Positions 24,802 to 34,895 of a stretch of 64,000 nt of DNA are shown piece after piece. Source of the DNA: JBIOHP01 sp044449065. GTDB taxonomy: Bacteria > Bacteroidota > Ignavibacteria > UBA10030 > SZUA-254. The translations under genes were made by a program, and so were the position numbers. The notes under the pieces are model-generated. The model was given only the letters and a program-made list of their open reading frames with translations. It made no database searches and had not been told where the DNA came from. Location: assembly GCA_044449065.1 (NCBI GenBank), contig JBIOHP010000007.1, positions 132,180 through 196,179 on the forward strand, read 5' to 3'. The number at the start of each line of letters is the position of its first letter. Position 1 is the first letter of the stretch.

Positions 24802-27632
24802 GCCGCGCAATTCTCCTCTCCCCTTCCCTGAATCTCATTGACGAGGTCATATCATGTATTGATAGCGATGGCGGAGATTTTCGTAATATTCTGATTGTCT
24901 TCCCCGGTAAACGTCCTGCACATTTTTTGCGAAAAGCGCTTGCAGAGAAGCTGGGCAAGGCGTACCTACCTCCGTTAATTTTCTCGATAGATAATTTCAT
25001 CGAATGGGCGCATCGTGAAAAACTCGGCGGAATGACAGCCAACCTCGACTCGATCGATGCCATAGCCCTTCTATATGAAATTTATAGCGATGATAAGGCA
25101 CAACTAAGCGCGCACCAGGATGGTTCACTTGAGGAATTTCTTCCCATGGGTATGGGCATCTTCAATGAAATAGAAGAACTTCGGCTTGCGCGGGTTACAC
25201 CTAACCGCGTCAGAGAAATTGCAACTATAGAACCGGGATATAAGGGCGGCAAACAGCTCGCGCTTTATTATCAGCGATTTTATGAACTCGTGTCCGACCG
25301 GAAACTCTCTACCCGCGCTTCAATGTATGTCGATGTCGGAAATGAGTTGACTGCTGATGCGCTTTTGGAATTCAAACAGATAATTATCGCCGGGTTTTCG
25401 GCGCTGACAGAAGCCGAAAGGATGCTCTTTACCTCCCTGAAGCAGATCGACCGGTGCACGTTCCTCTTTCAGGATGGTCCCCACATAGAAAAACACCTTC
25501 GGTCACTGAAGATAAAACACGATCGGAAGGAATCGCAGACGACTGAGCCGGAAATTTCATTTGCGATGGCGCCGGACGGGCACGGCGAGGTCTACGCATT
25601 GAGCAGTGAGATCAATAAGCTCATCCAAGGAGAATCACCTCTCGATGAAAAAACCGTCATCGTTCTTCCCGATGCTGTCAATCTTTTCCCGGTCATAAAT
25701 GAGACGCTTGCGCTCGTGCAGGACGAAGATTATAACATTTCACTCGGATATCCCGTCACACGAACGCCGGTCTTTGCATTCCTGAACAACATCATGGACG
25801 CTGTTTCATCGATGTATAAGGGACAGGTATACGCTCCCGATTATTTCAAACTGGTGCTTCACCCCTACGCAAAAAATATCCGCATTGGAAACCGCTCGGA
25901 TATCACACGCATATTGTTTCATACGATCGAAGAAGAATACGCCGGCGATAAATCGAAAATGTTTTTTTCGCTCGAATCAATTGAAGAATCAGAAATATTG
26001 AATATCGCGCTCGCGAGAATGATTCAGGCAGGCATCCAGGCAACCTATCCCGACTTACATAGTCATCTCATAACGATTCATAATAACCTCATCAGAGCGT
26101 TTATGGCTATCGGAAATTTGGGTGATTTTGCAGATAAATGTATCACCGTTTTGAACTATGTGCACGATAACAGCACGGCGAATCTTCATATTTATTTCAG
26201 GCGATTCGTGGAAATCATCATCAAATCGCTCCACGGCATCTCCACTTCCCTGTTAAAGAACATTACGCTCGCCGAACCGGTCAGTTACTGCACCGTAATC
26301 CGGAAATTCTTTCATACCGTCCGAATCCCGTTTGAAGGAACGCCCCTGCACGGATTGCAGGTGCTGGGTTTCTTAGAAACAAGAAATTTACAATTCAAAA
26401 GGGTATTTATCCTCGACGCAAACGACGATGTGTTGCCGGGAACCAAAGGGCACGATATGCTTCTCCCCCAAAAAGCGCGCGAGCTTCTTGGCTTACCCAC
26501 ATACCGCGACAGGGAGGAACTTACCGCTTACTATTTTGATCTCCTCGTTCGCGGATCAAATGAGGTTCATTGTTATTACGTTCAAAACGACAAGAAGGAA
26601 AAGAGCAGATACCTGGAAAAACTCATCTGGGAAAAACAACGCGCCGCCGGTACGGTAGAAATTGAAAAATTTATTGGAGGCGTCGACTATCGCGTCTCGT
26701 TGATAAACGAAATACCCGCGAATATTCCGAAAACTGACGCGATTGCCCGACATCTCAGGAACTATTGCTTCAACTCTTCGGCCTTCGACCGGTATCTGCA
26801 CTGCCAATTAAAATTTTACTACACCGATGTTTTAAAGTTGAGAGAAAAAGAAGACGCGGCAAGCGACATCGAGAGCAGGGATATCGGAACCCTTGTCCAT
26901 TCGGTGCTGGCTAAATACTTCGCGTCAAGGAAAGGCGTTCGTTTAACTAAAGAGAATCTCGACGACCGGGATATGAAGAAAACTATCGACGAAGAATTCT
27001 CGTGGCAATTTGGCAATGAGCCGGCAGGAATGAAATTTTTACTCAAAGATCAAATTAAAATTCAGCTTTCGCGTTTTCTTGAGAAATATCAACTCCCGCA
27101 GGCAGTAAATGCTAACATCGTGATCCTTGATGTTGAAAAGAAAGTGAAAACAACAAAGGATTCCTTCACTTTTGACGGATTCATCGATCGGCTGGAGAAA
27201 CGAGGGGACAACTATTTCATCCTGGATTATAAAACGGGCAGCAGCGGCAACAGATACAAAATAAAATTCAAGAAATTAGTGCCGGAAGATCGCGAGACCT
27301 GGAACGACGCTATAGGTTCGCTTCAGCTTCCTCTTTACGTTTTGCTCTATGCAAACGAAACGGGATTGCCGCCGGAAAAAATTATCCCCGCCTACCTTCT
27401 GCTGGGTAAAAACGACCTCTCACCCGACATCGAAATTTCCTTAGGTGAAGATGAGAATGACCGTAAAAATATCTACGCCATGTTCGAAACGATTATTTTT
27501 AAATTGGTGAATGAAATAGTCAATCCGGATATTTCTTTCATTCCGCCAAAAAATCTGAAAAAAGCGTGTCCGAACTGCCCATTTACATATATGTGCGGAA
27601 CTCAGTGGGTGCAAGGATGGAAGGGTGAATGA
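24798..27632 (+). CDS. addB: AddB-like PD-(D/E)xK nuclease subunit
   Basis: 944 aa, second subunit of the helicase-nuclease. The N-terminal domain keeps the SF1 layout (ILIVFPGKRPAHFLRKAL) but lacks a GK(S/T) Walker A, so it is probably an inactive helicase domain used for DNA tracking. The C-terminal nuclease is shown by DGFIDRLEKRGDNYFILDY and KTG near 793-812. A four-cysteine iron-sulfur staple brackets it: HCQLKFYY near 668 and CPNCPFTYMC near 924, with the CxxC-x5-C spacing known from AddB. It overlaps the addA stop by 4 bp. I use the addB name by architecture; RexB-like naming is an alternative. Confidence 0.85.
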   Translation: MSRAILLSPSLNLIDEVISCIDSDGGDFRNILIVFPGKRPAHFLRKALAEKLGKAYLPPLIFSIDNFIEWAHREKLGGMTANLDSIDAIALLYEIYSDDKAQLSAHQDGSLEEFLPMGMGIFNEIEELRLARVTPNRVREIATIEPGYKGGKQLALYYQRFYELVSDRKLSTRASMYVDVGNELTADALLEFKQIIIAGFSALTEAERMLFTSLKQIDRCTFLFQDGPHIEKHLRSLKIKHDRKESQTTEPEISFAMAPDGHGEVYALSSEINKLIQGESPLDEKTVIVLPDAVNLFPVINETLALVQDEDYNISLGYPVTRTPVFAFLNNIMDAVSSMYKGQVYAPDYFKLVLHPYAKNIRIGNRSDITRILFHTIEEEYAGDKSKMFFSLESIEESEILNIALARMIQAGIQATYPDLHSHLITIHNNLIRAFMAIGNLGDFADKCITVLNYVHDNSTANLHIYFRRFVEIIIKSLHGISTSLLKNITLAEPVSYCTVIRKFFHTVRIPFEGTPLHGLQVLGFLETRNLQFKRVFILDANDDVLPGTKGHDMLLPQKARELLGLPTYRDREELTAYYFDLLVRGSNEVHCYYVQNDKKEKSRYLEKLIWEKQRAAGTVEIEKFIGGVDYRVSLINEIPANIPKTDAIARHLRNYCFNSSAFDRYLHCQLKFYYTDVLKLREKEDAASDIESRDIGTLVHSVLAKYFASRKGVRLTKENLDDRDMKKTIDEEFSWQFGNEPAGMKFLLKDQIKIQLSRFLEKYQLPQAVNANIVILDVEKKVKTTKDSFTFDGFIDRLEKRGDNYFILDYKTGSSGNRYKIKFKKLVPEDRETWNDAIGSLQLPLYVLLYANETGLPPEKIIPAYLLLGKNDLSPDIEISLGEDENDRKNIYAMFETIIFKLVNEIVNPDISFIPPKNLKKACPNCPFTYMCGTQWVQGWKGE

Positions 27633-27673
27633 AAGCGCGGGATGTTAAAAACACACTGACCGGCGAATAATTC

Positions 27674-29140
27674 TCACTCGTTCCGCAGAGCTTCTACAGG
27701 ATCGACTCTGGCAGCTCTCGCTGCAGGGTACAAACCGGCAATGACGGCAACACCTACCCCGAACGCCAACGCAATCAGGATAAGCCAGAGCGGTAATGAG
27801 AAAAGCTCCACCTCCGGGACGCCTTCTCTTCTCATATAATAATGCGCGACGATAGTGACGATACGCGTGATAATCCAGCCGAAGAAAATTCCCACAGTCG
27901 CACCGATAAAACCGATCATGCCCGATTCGAAGAGAAAGAGCCCGCGGATTTCCCGGTCGTCGGCGCCAAGCGATTTAAAGATGCCGATCTCTTTTCTTCG
28001 TTCCAATATCGACATAACCATCGTATTGACGATGCCAAGCGAAGCGGTAAATAACGCCAGGAGACCGACCGCTCCGAGCGCCATATTTACATAGATGAAT
28101 GCCTTCTGAATTTGTTCAAACTCCGCCGCGAAACTGAACACGCGGTATCCCTGCGACTCGATTGAATCTTTGATGGGCTTATATAATACATGAGGATCGA
28201 AATTGATAGTCACCTGGGTGAAAGTTTTTCCCCCGCGGTCTCCCGCGGAAGAGAGCAGCGTGCCGCTTGTTAACGCTCCGAATATTTCTGTTGGGCTACC
28301 GCTGAATCCACCGCTGCTGAATCGTTCAGCGGTTTTAAAGGGAATAATCACTTCACCCATCCGCATGCGCCCGATCTGTTCCCCTTCGATCACCCCGCAT
28401 ATGGTTAGCGTGTCATTGATTGTTCGCCGGGCGTTAAGAAATCCATCGGTGAATCGTCGCAATCCTTCGTTCGCTTCCGTCCGGATCACCCGCCCGCGGT
28501 ACGTGCTATCATCGATTAAAGAATCAATGCTGATCCCTCTCGCTCTGTCAATCAGGCTCACTCCCTTATCGACAAGAAGATGACGGAAAGCGCTATCGAT
28601 TGTCGAAACCTGTGTCGAGATTACAAGTTTTTTCCCGATGAGCGAATCGGCTTTCTTATATCCGTTCTTCTTTAGCAGATCGCTCGAGATGATCGCGGAG
28701 TGCGAGGTGTCGGATTCAAATATTTTCCCGGCACGAAGATTTGAGAAGAGTTTGGTTTGCATTGCCGTGCGGGATAGCGATTGGGCGCGGGAATCGATAA
28801 GGGTATCGCCGATCTTCACTTTAACCATGAACGCGTCATAGGGATATACGAGGAGCACGCCCGGTATTTTCGCGAAGCGATCAAGCGCTGCAACGTCAAG
28901 TTTTGCCGCATCCGGCGCTTGCGGCTCATTCGGTCTCTGCTTCGGGTAGACATTTATTGTCGTCAACAATCCCAACTCGTTGAATTGTTTATCGATGTTT
29001 TCTTTGGTCCCAGCACCGAACGAAACCATAGCGACGAACGCGGCGATTGCGATCACGATCCCCGCAACGGTAAGAAATGTGCGGAGTTTCAACCGCCACA
29101 GATTCCCTGATGATATTCCGATAAGATCGCGGATGGTCAT
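27674..29140 (-). CDS. ABC transporter permease (MacB/FtsX family)
   Basis: 488 aa with the MacB/LolC/LolE layout. One N-terminal membrane helix (LRTFLTVAGIVIAIAAFVAM) is followed by a large extracytoplasmic domain of about 300 residues. Three C-terminal helices then carry the FtsX core, ALFTASLGIVNTMVMSILER followed by RKEIGIFKSLGADDREI. The cytoplasmic coupling motif KSLGA contacts the ATPase. Such transporters move lipoproteins, peptides or drugs from the inner membrane outward. Its start overlaps the ATPase stop by 4 bp. Substrate unknown. It converges on the addAB pair with about 40 bp between the stops. Confidence 0.9.
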   Translation of the reverse strand: MTIRDLIGISSGNLWRLKLRTFLTVAGIVIAIAAFVAMVSFGAGTKENIDKQFNELGLLTTINVYPKQRPNEPQAPDAAKLDVAALDRFAKIPGVLLVYPYDAFMVKVKIGDTLIDSRAQSLSRTAMQTKLFSNLRAGKIFESDTSHSAIISSDLLKKNGYKKADSLIGKKLVISTQVSTIDSAFRHLLVDKGVSLIDRARGISIDSLIDDSTYRGRVIRTEANEGLRRFTDGFLNARRTINDTLTICGVIEGEQIGRMRMGEVIIPFKTAERFSSGGFSGSPTEIFGALTSGTLLSSAGDRGGKTFTQVTINFDPHVLYKPIKDSIESQGYRVFSFAAEFEQIQKAFIYVNMALGAVGLLALFTASLGIVNTMVMSILERRKEIGIFKSLGADDREIRGLFLFESGMIGFIGATVGIFFGWIITRIVTIVAHYYMRREGVPEVELFSLPLWLILIALAFGVGVAVIAGLYPAARAARVDPVEALRNE

Positions 29141-29853
29141 GGATGAATTCTCTCCTCCGGTCTGAGGTTACCTCTACCGATAATTTTCCCGTATTGCATC
29201 CGGATGGTGCGGTGCGAACATTCCCGCGCCATATCGAGATTATGAGTGACCATGACAATGGAAAGCCCCTCCCGGTTGAGGTTCATTAATAGTGCCGCAA
29301 TTTGCCGGGAGTTTTCATAATCGAGATTGCCGGTAGGTTCATCGGCAAACAAGATTTCCGGTCGTTTCACAATTGCGCGTGCGACGGCAACACGCTGTTG
29401 TTCCCCTCCCGATAGATCGGCGGGTTTATGGGTCATTCGATCAGCCAAGCCCAGGTGTTCCAATGCCTCGGAGGCGCGACGGCGGCGTTCCTTTGCCGGG
29501 GTATTATTAAACAGCAATGCCATCTCCACATTCTGCAATGCTGTATAATGTGAAACGAGGTTGAACGATTGAAAGACAATTCCCACGCGGTGGGCGCGGT
29601 ATGCCGAAAGCTGCCGGCGCGACATAGCGGTCAGAGGTACACCGTCAATCTCAACTGTGCCGGAGGTTGGTGTATCAAGCCCGGCGAGGAGATTAAGAAG
29701 CGTGGACTTACCCGAACCCGAAGAACCGACAATGCCGAGAAATTCGCCGCGATTCACATCGAGCGAAACAGCGTCAAGAGCACGGACCTCTTGCGGTCCG
29801 CGTTTATAGAATCTGCACAACTCAAGAGCGTGGAGCCAGCTAACGGGCGTCAT
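29137..29853 (-). CDS. ABC transporter ATP-binding protein (LolD/MacB type)
   Basis: 238 aa. Walker A is GIVGSSGSGKSTLLNLLAGL near residues 35-54; Q-loop VGIVFQSFNLVSHYTALQNV; signature motif LSGGEQQRVAVARAIVKRPE; Walker B ILFADEPTGNLDYENS; H-loop VMVTHNLDMARECSHRTIRM. DEPTGNLD is diagnostic for the LolD/MacB/FtsE group that works with FtsX-type permeases, which matches its overlapping partner. It powers the export or extraction step. The pair is a two-gene operon with no adjacent membrane-fusion protein, so it may act alone or with an adaptor elsewhere. Confidence 0.93.
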   Translation of the reverse strand: MTPVSWLHALELCRFYKRGPQEVRALDAVSLDVNRGEFLGIVGSSGSGKSTLLNLLAGLDTPTSGTVEIDGVPLTAMSRRQLSAYRAHRVGIVFQSFNLVSHYTALQNVEMALLFNNTPAKERRRRASEALEHLGLADRMTHKPADLSGGEQQRVAVARAIVKRPEILFADEPTGNLDYENSRQIAALLMNLNREGLSIVMVTHNLDMARECSHRTIRMQYGKIIGRGNLRPEERIHP

Positions 29854-30180
29854 AATGGAGCATTCAAGGTCGGTTGCAGCTTAATGCAAGCATATAATCT
29901 ATTTAACGAAAGAATTACTTTATTGTTGCGTCGAATATTTTTATTCCCGATAGCTTTCAAAGTCTGCATAATTTACTTGATTAATTCTAACCAATATACT
30001 TAATTCCGGGAATTCGTGAAGAAAATTCGGCCCCGCGCCATAATAAACCTTTTAATTAAATACCGGAATCGAAAGTTGCAGTCGGTTGTCGTCGTCGAGA
30101 ATATTGTATCTATTGGCAAGTATCAGTATATTATAAATTAACGTTATTTAATCATAAATCATATCCGACATTTCCTTCAC
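29854..30180. other. Divergent A+T-rich intergenic region
   Basis: About 330 bp between the divergent ABC operon and the DUF2723 gene. The last 100 bp are strongly A+T-rich (TATATTATAAATTAACG) and should hold the promoter for 30181. I see no conserved RNA or strong palindrome. Confidence 0.4.
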
Positions 30181-33069
30181 ATGAAATCAAAATTGCTCCA
30201 TCGCGGAATAGCCGCGGCGGTATTCGTTATTTCCTTTTTCCAATTTTTTTTCACGCTTCAACCTTCCGTGTCCTTTTGGGATGCTGGTGAAATTTCGGGA
30301 GCTTCCTATGCACTTCAGGTTCCCCATCCGCCGGGTGAACCGTTATCGTCGCTGTTGGGGAGATTATTCTTCATGATACCGATGCCCGGAAATATTGGTT
30401 TCCGGGTGAATGTGATGTCGGGTTTGGCAACCGCGCTGGCGGTGTTGTTCGCGTATCTCTCGATTGTGCTGGTTGTTGAAATTTACAAAAAAAGGAAACC
30501 GGATTCGATCGGCGACGCCCTTGCAACCTATTGCTCGGCGGCGATCGGGGCGCTTGCCTTCTCGTTCAGCGACACACTATGGTTCAATGCTGTGGAAGCG
30601 GAAGTTTTTGCAGTTGGAACATTACTCTTTGTTCTTATTACCTGGTTGTCCCTCATTTGGTATCTTAAGGCGGATTCTGCGGGAGCATGGCGGTATCTTT
30701 TTCTCATCGCCTATCTCGCCGGATTGTCTATCGGAGTCCACCTGATGAGCATCCTTGCGATTGTGACGGTTGCAATGATGGTTGTCTATAAGCGTTATGT
30801 AGTCGATGATGCGAATTTTAAAAAATCTGCATACATCTTTCTAGGTCATGCGGCGATTCTTATGGCTGTTACAGCCGGTATCTGGATGAACCAAACGTCG
30901 CAGCAACCGCCGGAATACGAAGAGCTTAAAAAATTCGATCGCGATTTTCTGCTTATCATGGGAGCTATCAGCATTGTGATTGCGGGCATTTTTCGAAAGA
31001 TAATTTTCCGCCGGGACTCCTTCTATACAGCGCTGGCGTTTGCAGGAGCTGCCGTTGCATTGCTCTTTGGCGGAATCGTTAAATCTCTCCCGTCGCTTCT
31101 GCGAACCATCGCCGGCGACAATAATATACTTGGTCTCGGAGTATTGGTTGGAATAATAGTTTTGGTTGGCATATTGGCTGCGTGGGCTGTGCGCAACCGG
31201 AAAATTGTTCTCGCCGTGGCGTCCGTCTCAATGATGCTCGCTATCGTCGGATTCACGACATATGCGACGATCCTGATCCGCGCGGATCAACATCCCCCGA
31301 TGAATGAAAACAATCCAGAAAGTTTTTCCCGCCTTGTAAGTTATCTAAACAGAGACCAGTACGGGGATTGGCCCTTCTTCAAGCGCCGATGGTCGGCGGA
31401 GTCGCAGCACCAACCAACGTGGGCAAATTACCAGAACGACTTCGATTTCTTTTTCCGCTACCAGATGAATCACATGTTCACCCGGTACCTCGCATGGAAT
31501 TTCATCGGCAGGGAATCATGGGATCAGGACGCCGGGGTAAATTGGAAACAGTTGTACGGAATTCCGTTCTTCATAGGACTCCTGGGCTTTTACCTCCACC
31601 TCCGGAAGGACTGGAAGATGGCTGCTGCGCTTGTGGTGCTTTTTTTATTTGGCGGCTACCTGATCGCCTTTTATCCCAGCATGCAGGAGGCGCAGCCCAG
31701 GGAAAGGGATTATTTTTTCACCGGAGCGTTTTTCGTTTTTGCGGTGTGGATCGGTCTTGGTGTGCGGGGTTTGATCGATCTGCTCGAGAGAAAACAGATG
31801 GCTCCTGCCATAAACAGAAGAATGCTTTTCGGGGGATTGTTGCTCGCTGCAGCGGTGTTTATTCCGGGTAGAATGATTCAGACGAATTATTTCACACACG
31901 ACCGGTCAAAGGACTGGCTTCCCTGGACCTATTCCTATAACCTCCTTCAAAGTTGCGCGCCCAATGCCATCCTGATCACAAACGGCGATAACGATACATT
32001 TCCAGTATGGTACCTTCAGGATGTGGAAGGGATCCGGCGGGACATCCGGGTCGTCAACTTGAGTCTGTTGAACACCGAATGGTATATTAAGCAGCTCAAG
32101 AATGAACGGCCATATGGCGCGCAGGAGGTCCGCATCAGTCTCCCCGACGACGTGATTGCGCATATCCAGCCGGTTGAATGGAAGAGTCATACCTTGACGC
32201 TTGCGGTGCCCCCGGAGGTGATTCGGGAATATGGCGTAACCGACTCTGCGGTTATTGCGAACGGTTCCATCGCATTCACCATGCCGGCTACATTGCACTA
32301 CAGCGGCATGAGCGGCGTCAGGGTTCAGGATATCATGGTAAAGGATATCGTGGAACAAAACTGCTGGCGTAGACCGATTTATTTTGCGACTACTTGCAGC
32401 GAGGATACCAAAATCGGTCTTGGCGCGTATTTGCGAATCGAAGGCATGGCTGCCCGGCTGGTTCCTCAAAATTCTCCAGCGGGAGCTAACGGCTATTACT
32501 TTGATGAAACTTTAATGCATAAGAATCTCATAGAAGGTCCCCCCACCGGTAAACACAGCGCTTCGTTCCAGCCGGGGTTCATGTGGACAGGTTTGAACGA
32601 TGATAATATTTTTTATGATGAGAATCATATGCATTTGATACAGAATATCCGCGGATCGTTTATCGGGTTTGCTTCGTATTGCCTGCATCATAGTTTGGAT
32701 ACGACACTTGCTAAACGAACGCTCGATCGCATGGACTCTGTCGTTTCCGAAACCGTCGCGCCGATGAATTTACGGATGAAATATTTTCTCGCGTTGATGT
32801 ATTACGACATGAACGATTCCGCCAAATTTCTTCATATGGCTGGTGAAGCAGAGAAATTAGCCGTCTCGGCAATTCAGAGCGGACTGATCACTCTCAACTC
32901 CTATGAGAATCCTTATATCATGATGCGCGATATTTACGTACGGACGGGTGAGTACGGGAAAGCGGCAGATATGCTTGAACCATTGCTCGCTACCTACCCG
33001 GGCGATCAAAGTTTGAAAACCGAGATCCTTCGTTACCGTGAATTAGCAAAAACGCAAAAGGGTTTGTAG
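30181..33069 (+). CDS. DUF2723 membrane protein (protein O-mannosyltransferase-like, TMEM260 family)
   Basis: 962 aa. The DUF2723 signature is at the N-terminus: PSVSFWDAGEISGASYALQV, PHPPGEPLSSLLGRLFF. The WDxGE and PHPPG elements form the first extracytoplasmic loop, as in GT-C glycosyltransferases, where the acid is catalytic. About 11 membrane segments fill residues 1-560, followed by a soluble domain with ITNGDNDTFPVWYLQDVEGI and a TPR-like C-terminus (YVRTGEYGKAADMLEPLLAT). Family members, common in Bacteroidota and relatives, are thought to be membrane mannosyl/glycosyltransferases; the animal relative TMEM260 O-mannosylates proteins. Acceptor unknown here. It stands alone on its strand. 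Confidence 0.88.
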   Translation: MKSKLLHRGIAAAVFVISFFQFFFTLQPSVSFWDAGEISGASYALQVPHPPGEPLSSLLGRLFFMIPMPGNIGFRVNVMSGLATALAVLFAYLSIVLVVEIYKKRKPDSIGDALATYCSAAIGALAFSFSDTLWFNAVEAEVFAVGTLLFVLITWLSLIWYLKADSAGAWRYLFLIAYLAGLSIGVHLMSILAIVTVAMMVVYKRYVVDDANFKKSAYIFLGHAAILMAVTAGIWMNQTSQQPPEYEELKKFDRDFLLIMGAISIVIAGIFRKIIFRRDSFYTALAFAGAAVALLFGGIVKSLPSLLRTIAGDNNILGLGVLVGIIVLVGILAAWAVRNRKIVLAVASVSMMLAIVGFTTYATILIRADQHPPMNENNPESFSRLVSYLNRDQYGDWPFFKRRWSAESQHQPTWANYQNDFDFFFRYQMNHMFTRYLAWNFIGRESWDQDAGVNWKQLYGIPFFIGLLGFYLHLRKDWKMAAALVVLFLFGGYLIAFYPSMQEAQPRERDYFFTGAFFVFAVWIGLGVRGLIDLLERKQMAPAINRRMLFGGLLLAAAVFIPGRMIQTNYFTHDRSKDWLPWTYSYNLLQSCAPNAILITNGDNDTFPVWYLQDVEGIRRDIRVVNLSLLNTEWYIKQLKNERPYGAQEVRISLPDDVIAHIQPVEWKSHTLTLAVPPEVIREYGVTDSAVIANGSIAFTMPATLHYSGMSGVRVQDIMVKDIVEQNCWRRPIYFATTCSEDTKIGLGAYLRIEGMAARLVPQNSPAGANGYYFDETLMHKNLIEGPPTGKHSASFQPGFMWTGLNDDNIFYDENHMHLIQNIRGSFIGFASYCLHHSLDTTLAKRTLDRMDSVVSETVAPMNLRMKYFLALMYYDMNDSAKFLHMAGEAEKLAVSAIQSGLITLNSYENPYIMMRDIYVRTGEYGKAADMLEPLLATYPGDQSLKTEILRYRELAKTQKGL

Positions 33070-33123
33070 GAGGATTATTCGGAAAGAACGCCTTATTTGC
33101 AATTTCCTGCATAATTCTTTAAA

Positions 33124-33138
33124 TTAGATTGAATCTAA
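33124..33138. promoter_or_regulatory. Fur-family operator (7-1-7 palindrome)
   Basis: TTAGATTGAATCTAA is a perfect 7-1-7 inverted repeat ending 12 bp before the fur-like ATG at 33151. The 7-1-7 layout is that of Fur, PerR and Zur boxes (for example TTATAAT-N-ATTATAA). It probably mediates autoregulation and control of the iron permease downstream. Confidence 0.65.
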
Positions 33139-33150
33139 ACAAGGAAAATC

Positions 33151-33615
33151 ATGGATATTCATGCAGCAACAGAGACATTAGAACGATATATACAGAATAA
33201 AGGGCTCCGCAGCACGCGTGAACGGCAGCTCATTCTTGAAGAAATTATGCGCGGGGACGGGCATTTTGACGCGGAAGAATTTTACACGATCCTCAAATCC
33301 AAAGGATTTAAAGTCTCGCGCGCAACCGTGTATAACACGCTTGACTTGCTCGTCGATTGCGGTCTCATTTCCAAATCCCGTTTTGGAGAAACACATTCGC
33401 ACTACGAAAAAGCGTTCGGTCGTCCCCAGCATTATCACCTTATTTGTCTTGAGTGCGGCGAGATCATTGAATTCACCACTGACCGCCTCACCAAAATCCA
33501 GGATGAAGTCTGCAAAGCAAATGCGTTTAAACCGCAGAGCGCCTCGCTTCAAATTTTTGGCGCCTGTTCAAAATGCCAGGCTAAACCGGGTCATTCGAAG
33601 AAGCACCAATCGTGA
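33151..33615 (+). CDS. Fur family transcriptional regulator
   Basis: 154 aa. The N-terminal winged helix is KGLRSTRERQLILEEIMRGD to GFKVSRATVYNTLDLLVDCG, with recognition helix SRATVYNTLDLL. The C-terminal half has FGRPQHYHLICLECGEIIEF, giving the regulatory HxH and the first CxxC, and a second CxxC in GACSKCQAKP, which together form the structural zinc site. This is a complete metalloregulator. A ribosome site AAGGA lies 6 nt before the ATG, preceded by a 7-1-7 palindrome. The stop overlaps the iron permease GTG start, so iron sensing is the likeliest role. PerR function is possible. Confidence 0.93.
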   Translation: MDIHAATETLERYIQNKGLRSTRERQLILEEIMRGDGHFDAEEFYTILKSKGFKVSRATVYNTLDLLVDCGLISKSRFGETHSHYEKAFGRPQHYHLICLECGEIIEFTTDRLTKIQDEVCKANAFKPQSASLQIFGACSKCQAKPGHSKKHQS

Positions 33616-34889
33616 TTGAATCTGCTATCATTGCCTTACGCGAGGGAATTGAAATTTCCCTCGTCATCGCGATTCTCATCGTCTACATCCAAAAAATTCA
33701 GAAACCGTATTTATTAAAGGCGGTGTACTTGGGATTGGCGGCGGCATTTTTGGGAAGCATCGGTGGCGCGGCGCTGCTCATCAAATTAGGCATTGATTCC
33801 GAATCGCTGGAGGGCTTCTTCATGCTCTTCGCCGCAATCTTCGTTATTTCCATGATCGTGTGGATGTGGATGACCGCAAATAAAATCAAAACGGAGATCG
33901 AAGGAAAAATTGATTCAATTGTAGCCGCATCATCGCGCTGGAAAGCTTACGCGGGCGTGTTTACTTTCACATTTTTTATGATCGTGCGTGAAGGACTGGA
34001 AACGGCTGTCTTCCTGCAAGCCGTTGCTTTAAGCGCGGGCGCGTGGAAAAGTATCCTCGGCACCACTGCCGGTTTAAGTCTTGCCGCGGTGTTTTGCGTC
34101 TTCTTCATCCGGGGGAGCGTCCGTATTGATATCGGAAAATTCCTCAAAGTCACGGCATGCACATTAATCATATTCACGCTGCAGTTGATTATCAATGCGC
34201 TGCACGAGTTTTATGAAAACGGCGTCTTTCCAGCAAGTCCGAAAATGATGGCAATTCTCGGTCCCATGGTTCAAAACGACACGTTCTTTATCATCGCGAT
34301 CCTGAGCATACCGGCGTTCATGCTTCTGATCGGCGGGAGGAAACAAAAGACATCGACGAAGAGCCAGCGTCGGTGGCAATTGAGCGCGGGGATCGCGACT
34401 ATTTGCATTACACTCTTCCTCGGCGTTGGTGAAATATTTTCCTCCAATCCTGTCATGAATTTAAACGCGGATATGATCACTCCTCATGAGAACGGCACAA
34501 TTGAAATTCCTCTCTCGCAAATCCAGGACGGCAATATTCACCGGTATTCGATCAAGGACGGTGAACTGACAATCCGGTTTTTTGCGATACGGACGGGCGT
34601 GGGGAAATTTTCCACCGCGTTCGACGCCTGCAAAGCGTGTTATAGTTATGGGAAATATTACCTGAAGAACAATGAATTGATTTGCTCCCAGTGCGACGCC
34701 CCCTCGCCGTTATCATCCCTCCGCCCTTCAGTCGATGAAGCGCAAATCGATACGACCGGAACGCGGAGCGCGATGGAAGGAAACGGCTGCCACCCGATTT
34801 ATCTTCCTTCATACATCAGCAACGGCAGTATTGTTGTAAAGGTGGCGGATTTGCAAAAAGAACGAAAATATTTCGATATCACAGAATAA
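33612..34889 (+). CDS. FTR1-type iron permease fused to a DUF2318 domain
   Basis: 425 aa, GTG start overlapping the fur stop by 4 bp. The N-terminal FTR1 domain has seven hydrophobic segments and the two REGxE iron-binding motifs: IIALREGIEISLVIAILIVY near residue 10 and FFMIVREGLETAVFLQAVAL near 122. The C-terminal third (about 285-425) matches DUF2318: FDACKACYSYGKYYLKNNEL and ICSQCDAPSPLSS, with CxxC pairs, then GNGCHPIYLPSYISNGSIVV. The pairing suggests iron or a cofactor is handled on the outer face and passed to the permease. Fungal Ftr1 moves Fe3+ after oxidation; the ion state here is unknown. Confidence 0.88.
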   Translation: MIESAIIALREGIEISLVIAILIVYIQKIQKPYLLKAVYLGLAAAFLGSIGGAALLIKLGIDSESLEGFFMLFAAIFVISMIVWMWMTANKIKTEIEGKIDSIVAASSRWKAYAGVFTFTFFMIVREGLETAVFLQAVALSAGAWKSILGTTAGLSLAAVFCVFFIRGSVRIDIGKFLKVTACTLIIFTLQLIINALHEFYENGVFPASPKMMAILGPMVQNDTFFIIAILSIPAFMLLIGGRKQKTSTKSQRRWQLSAGIATICITLFLGVGEIFSSNPVMNLNADMITPHENGTIEIPLSQIQDGNIHRYSIKDGELTIRFFAIRTGVGKFSTAFDACKACYSYGKYYLKNNELICSQCDAPSPLSSLRPSVDEAQIDTTGTRSAMEGNGCHPIYLPSYISNGSIVVKVADLQKERKYFDITE

Positions 34890-34895
34890 AAATAC

